In this document: piece by piece, positions 63,021-64,000 of the stretch
How positions within the stretch are numbered: position 1 is the stretch's first letter
Layout: each line of letters starts with the position of its first letter
Origin: Hydrogenobacter hydrogenophilus
Lineage (GTDB): Bacteria > Aquificota > Aquificia > Aquificales > Aquificaceae
Assembly (NCBI RefSeq): GCF_900215655.1
Contig: NZ_OBEN01000002.1
Location: 143,189 to 207,188 of the forward strand
DNA length: 64,000 bases
Direction: 5' to 3'
Notes under the pieces: generated by a model
What the model was told of the DNA's origin: nothing
The model's database searches: none
Seen by the model: the letters and a program-made list of their open reading frames with translations, nothing else
Position numbers and translations under genes: made by a program

Positions 63021-63067
63021 GAAAAGTATTATAATTTAATGTTCTGTCTTAAAGGAGGTGTTTTGTG

Positions 63068-63145
63068 ATGAGGCGTTTTGCTCTACCCAAAAATCTTGAC
63101 AAGGAGGAGAGAAAATGGCAAAGACCCTCGGACTGCATATCCTAG
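63068..63145 (+). CDS. Upstream ORF overlapping speD, 25 codons
   Basis: Begins ATGAGGCGTTTT with a strong SD (AAAGGAGGTG, 63051-63060) and reads MRRFALPKNLDKEERKWQRP, then SDCIS, stop at 63143. It contains the speD SD (AAGGAGGAG) and overlaps the first 31 nt of speD in another frame. A translated leader would place ribosomes over the speD initiation site, so it may couple or limit speD translation. This is inferred from position and SD strength only. Confidence 0.5.
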   Translation: MRRFALPKNLDKEERKWQRPSDCIS

Positions 63146-63516
63146 CAGACCTTTACGGTGTTAACCCCGACCTTATTGACAAGGTCGAGGACATAAGGCA
63201 CTTGCTTGAAAGTGCCGTCAAGGTTGCAGGTCTTACCAAGATCTCCTCTCACTACTATCAGTTCCAACCTCACGGAGCCACAGGCGTTGTACTTCTGGCT
63301 GAAAGCCACATATCCATCCACACATGGCCCGAGCACGGACTTGCTACCGTAGATGTCTACACCTGTGGGGACCCGCTAAAGGCATACAGGTCTATGGAGT
63401 ACATAGTATCTGTACTCAAACCTACAAGGATAGACAAACAGGTTTTCGAGAGGGGTCTGGTAGGAGAGTCCGAGGATGCAGAGCTACGAAGTAGCCTGCT
63501 TAATACTTATAGATAG
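63115..63516 (+). CDS. speD: S-adenosylmethionine decarboxylase proenzyme
   Basis: 133 residues of the short prokaryotic form. It self-cleaves at E63-S64 in LAESHISIHTWPEHG to create the pyruvoyl group; H69 and C84 are the other catalytic residues. It makes decarboxylated SAM, the aminopropyl donor for spermidine and the longer or branched polyamines common in thermophiles. SD AAGGAGGAG. Preceded by an overlapping short ORF. Confidence 0.96.
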   Translation: MAKTLGLHILADLYGVNPDLIDKVEDIRHLLESAVKVAGLTKISSHYYQFQPHGATGVVLLAESHISIHTWPEHGLATVDVYTCGDPLKAYRSMEYIVSVLKPTRIDKQVFERGLVGESEDAELRSSLLNTYR

Positions 63517-63584
63517 GGTTTCCTTTCTCTAAGTTTTTCAGAAAGGATTTGTCTGAAGTGTTTGTGTATTAACTTAAAGTTTGC

Positions 63585-63833
63585 TTATGGCATTGAATAA
63601 ATTAAACAGTCCTCTATGTCCTGCTCTGTGCCTCTTCTTAACTTCATTATGATAAAGTCGTAAGGGTTAAGTACGCTAATCTTAAGCTTTTCATCTTGGT
63701 AAATTGTTATAACTCTATCCCTATAGCCCTCAGGTAAGGAGATTACGCTCCATCCACTTACCTTTTCAGAAAGGTCGCTTTCAAAACCTCTCTTTTTCAA
63801 CTCAAGGTAAATCTCCTCTAAGTCTCCTTTCAC
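63585..63833 (-). CDS. Small protein, possibly a nucleotidyltransferase-fold remnant
   Basis: 82 residues, GTG start. C-terminal pattern VLNPYDFIIMKLRRGTEQDIEDCL resembles the end of nucleotidyltransferase-like (DUF6036/AbiEii-type) proteins, where a K and D/E-rich helix follows the fold. The N-terminal catalytic part would be missing, so it is either a small family member or the remnant of a larger gene. Low confidence on function; codon structure looks real. Confidence 0.45.
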   Translation of the reverse strand: MKGDLEEIYLELKKRGFESDLSEKVSGWSVISLPEGYRDRVITIYQDEKLKISVLNPYDFIIMKLRRGTEQDIEDCLIYSMP

Positions 63834-64000
63834 AACTCCTTAGCTCAACTTGCGCTCCTACTATGATAACTTCTATTGATTTTCCAGTTTGCTCTGCTAT
63901 CTCCTGAGACTGTTTAAAAAATAGCAAAAAAGCTCCCCACAATGGGGAGATAATATTAGAATGAGAAACAAAAAACACAAACAGATCGTAAAGTTCATAG
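63802..64000 (-). CDS. Possible partial coding frame at right edge
   Basis: A minus-strand frame with no stop runs from the window edge to the TGA at 63804-63802 and would encode the C-terminus of a protein (…WGAFLLFFKQSQEIAEQTGK…). It conflicts with a terminator-like hairpin inside it and with a possible plus-strand start at 63961, so it may not be real. Confidence 0.2.
   Translation of the reverse strand, partial: YELYDLFVFFVSHSNIISPLWGAFLLFFKQSQEIAEQTGKSIEVIIVGAQVELRSCERRLRGDLP
63925..63949 (-). terminator. Terminator-like hairpin
   Basis: Read on the minus strand CTCCCCA, loop TTG, TGGGGAG is followed directly by CTTTTTT. A perfect 7-bp stem and T-run fit a Rho-independent terminator for a gene entering from the right edge. 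Confidence 0.6.
63961..64000 (+). CDS. Possible start of a plus-strand gene, cut by window edge
   Basis: ATG followed by 13 codons reading MRNKKHKQIVKFI, preceded by GATAAT (63949-63954) 6 nt upstream, the same leaderless layout as other genes here. Too short to identify. Confidence 0.3.
   Translation, partial: MRNKKHKQIVKFI

Overview
The window looks like a chromosomal segment of a thermophilic, chemolithoautotrophic member of the Aquificaceae (Hydrogenobacter/Thermocrinis-like). The evidence is gene content. There is a sulfur-oxidising heterodisulfide-reductase-like (sHdr) cluster with lipoate-binding proteins, and a carbamoyl-phosphate synthase large subunit split into separate genes. There is also a DHH-CBS-fused tRNA nucleotidyltransferase and an isocitrate dehydrogenase of the kind used in reductive TCA cycles. 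Coding density is extreme: neighbouring genes mostly overlap by 1-36 bp. This is an inference from protein families; no rRNA is present to confirm it.

Layout. 1-4850: phospholipid synthase (cut by the left edge), ilvC, an unknown protein, prepilin peptidase, a THEP1-type NTPase and the C-terminal half of CarB. 4878-5703: a CRISPR array of 13 repeats without cas genes, read leftward from an AT-rich leader at about 5704-5940. 5941-7406: a TnpB-only IS200/IS605-type element that abuts rlpA. 8046-11766: a molybdate/tungstate ABC transporter operon with its own HTH-ligand-binding regulator. 11845-19617: an M16 protease pair, a Crp/Fnr regulator, pyrE, leuD and dnaE. 19594-31587: the sulfur region, nearly all on the minus strand. 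It runs tusA-dsrE2-dsrE, then hdrC1-hdrB1-hdrA-hyp-hdrC2-hdrB2-lbpA-trx-dsrE-lbpA-radical SAM (LipS type)-rdgB-radical SAM (LipS type)-FUN14-DUF309. 31687-43260: purC, an OmpP1/FadL porin, bioW, murG, gltX, the tRNA nucleotidyltransferase, dnaN, gcvPB, tRNA-His, HU and an ExoIII-type nuclease. 43257-50808: an EamA protein, ileS, nrnA, nfo, cfa and icd. 50773-58587: an orphan Wzt-like ATPase, a DinG-like helicase and a four-gene sugar cassette (methyltransferase, cytidylyltransferase-aminotransferase fusion, beta-propeller, PseG-like). 58598-64000: an HTH-NosL-like fusion regulator, a lipoprotein, GspM-like and GspK-like proteins, a CPBP protease, tRNA-Gly, a PLD nuclease, coaD, rsmD, speD and a poorly resolved right edge.

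How the genes work together. The sulfur region appears to hold a complete cytoplasmic route. TusA and DsrE proteins carry persulfide sulfur, and the sHdr complex oxidises it using lipoate bound to two LbpA proteins. The two radical SAM proteins are the likely dedicated lipoyl synthase pair that assembles this lipoate. The tusA and hdrC1 promoters share GCTTAT half-sites, which suggests common control.

A second, window-wide theme is transcript architecture. At eleven loci a TATAAT-like -10 box ends 6-8 nt before the start codon with no Shine-Dalgarno sequence, which predicts leaderless mRNAs. Genes inside or heading the sHdr, mod and tusA operons instead have strong AGGAGG sites. Several divergent gene pairs are only 15-33 bp apart, so their promoters must overlap.
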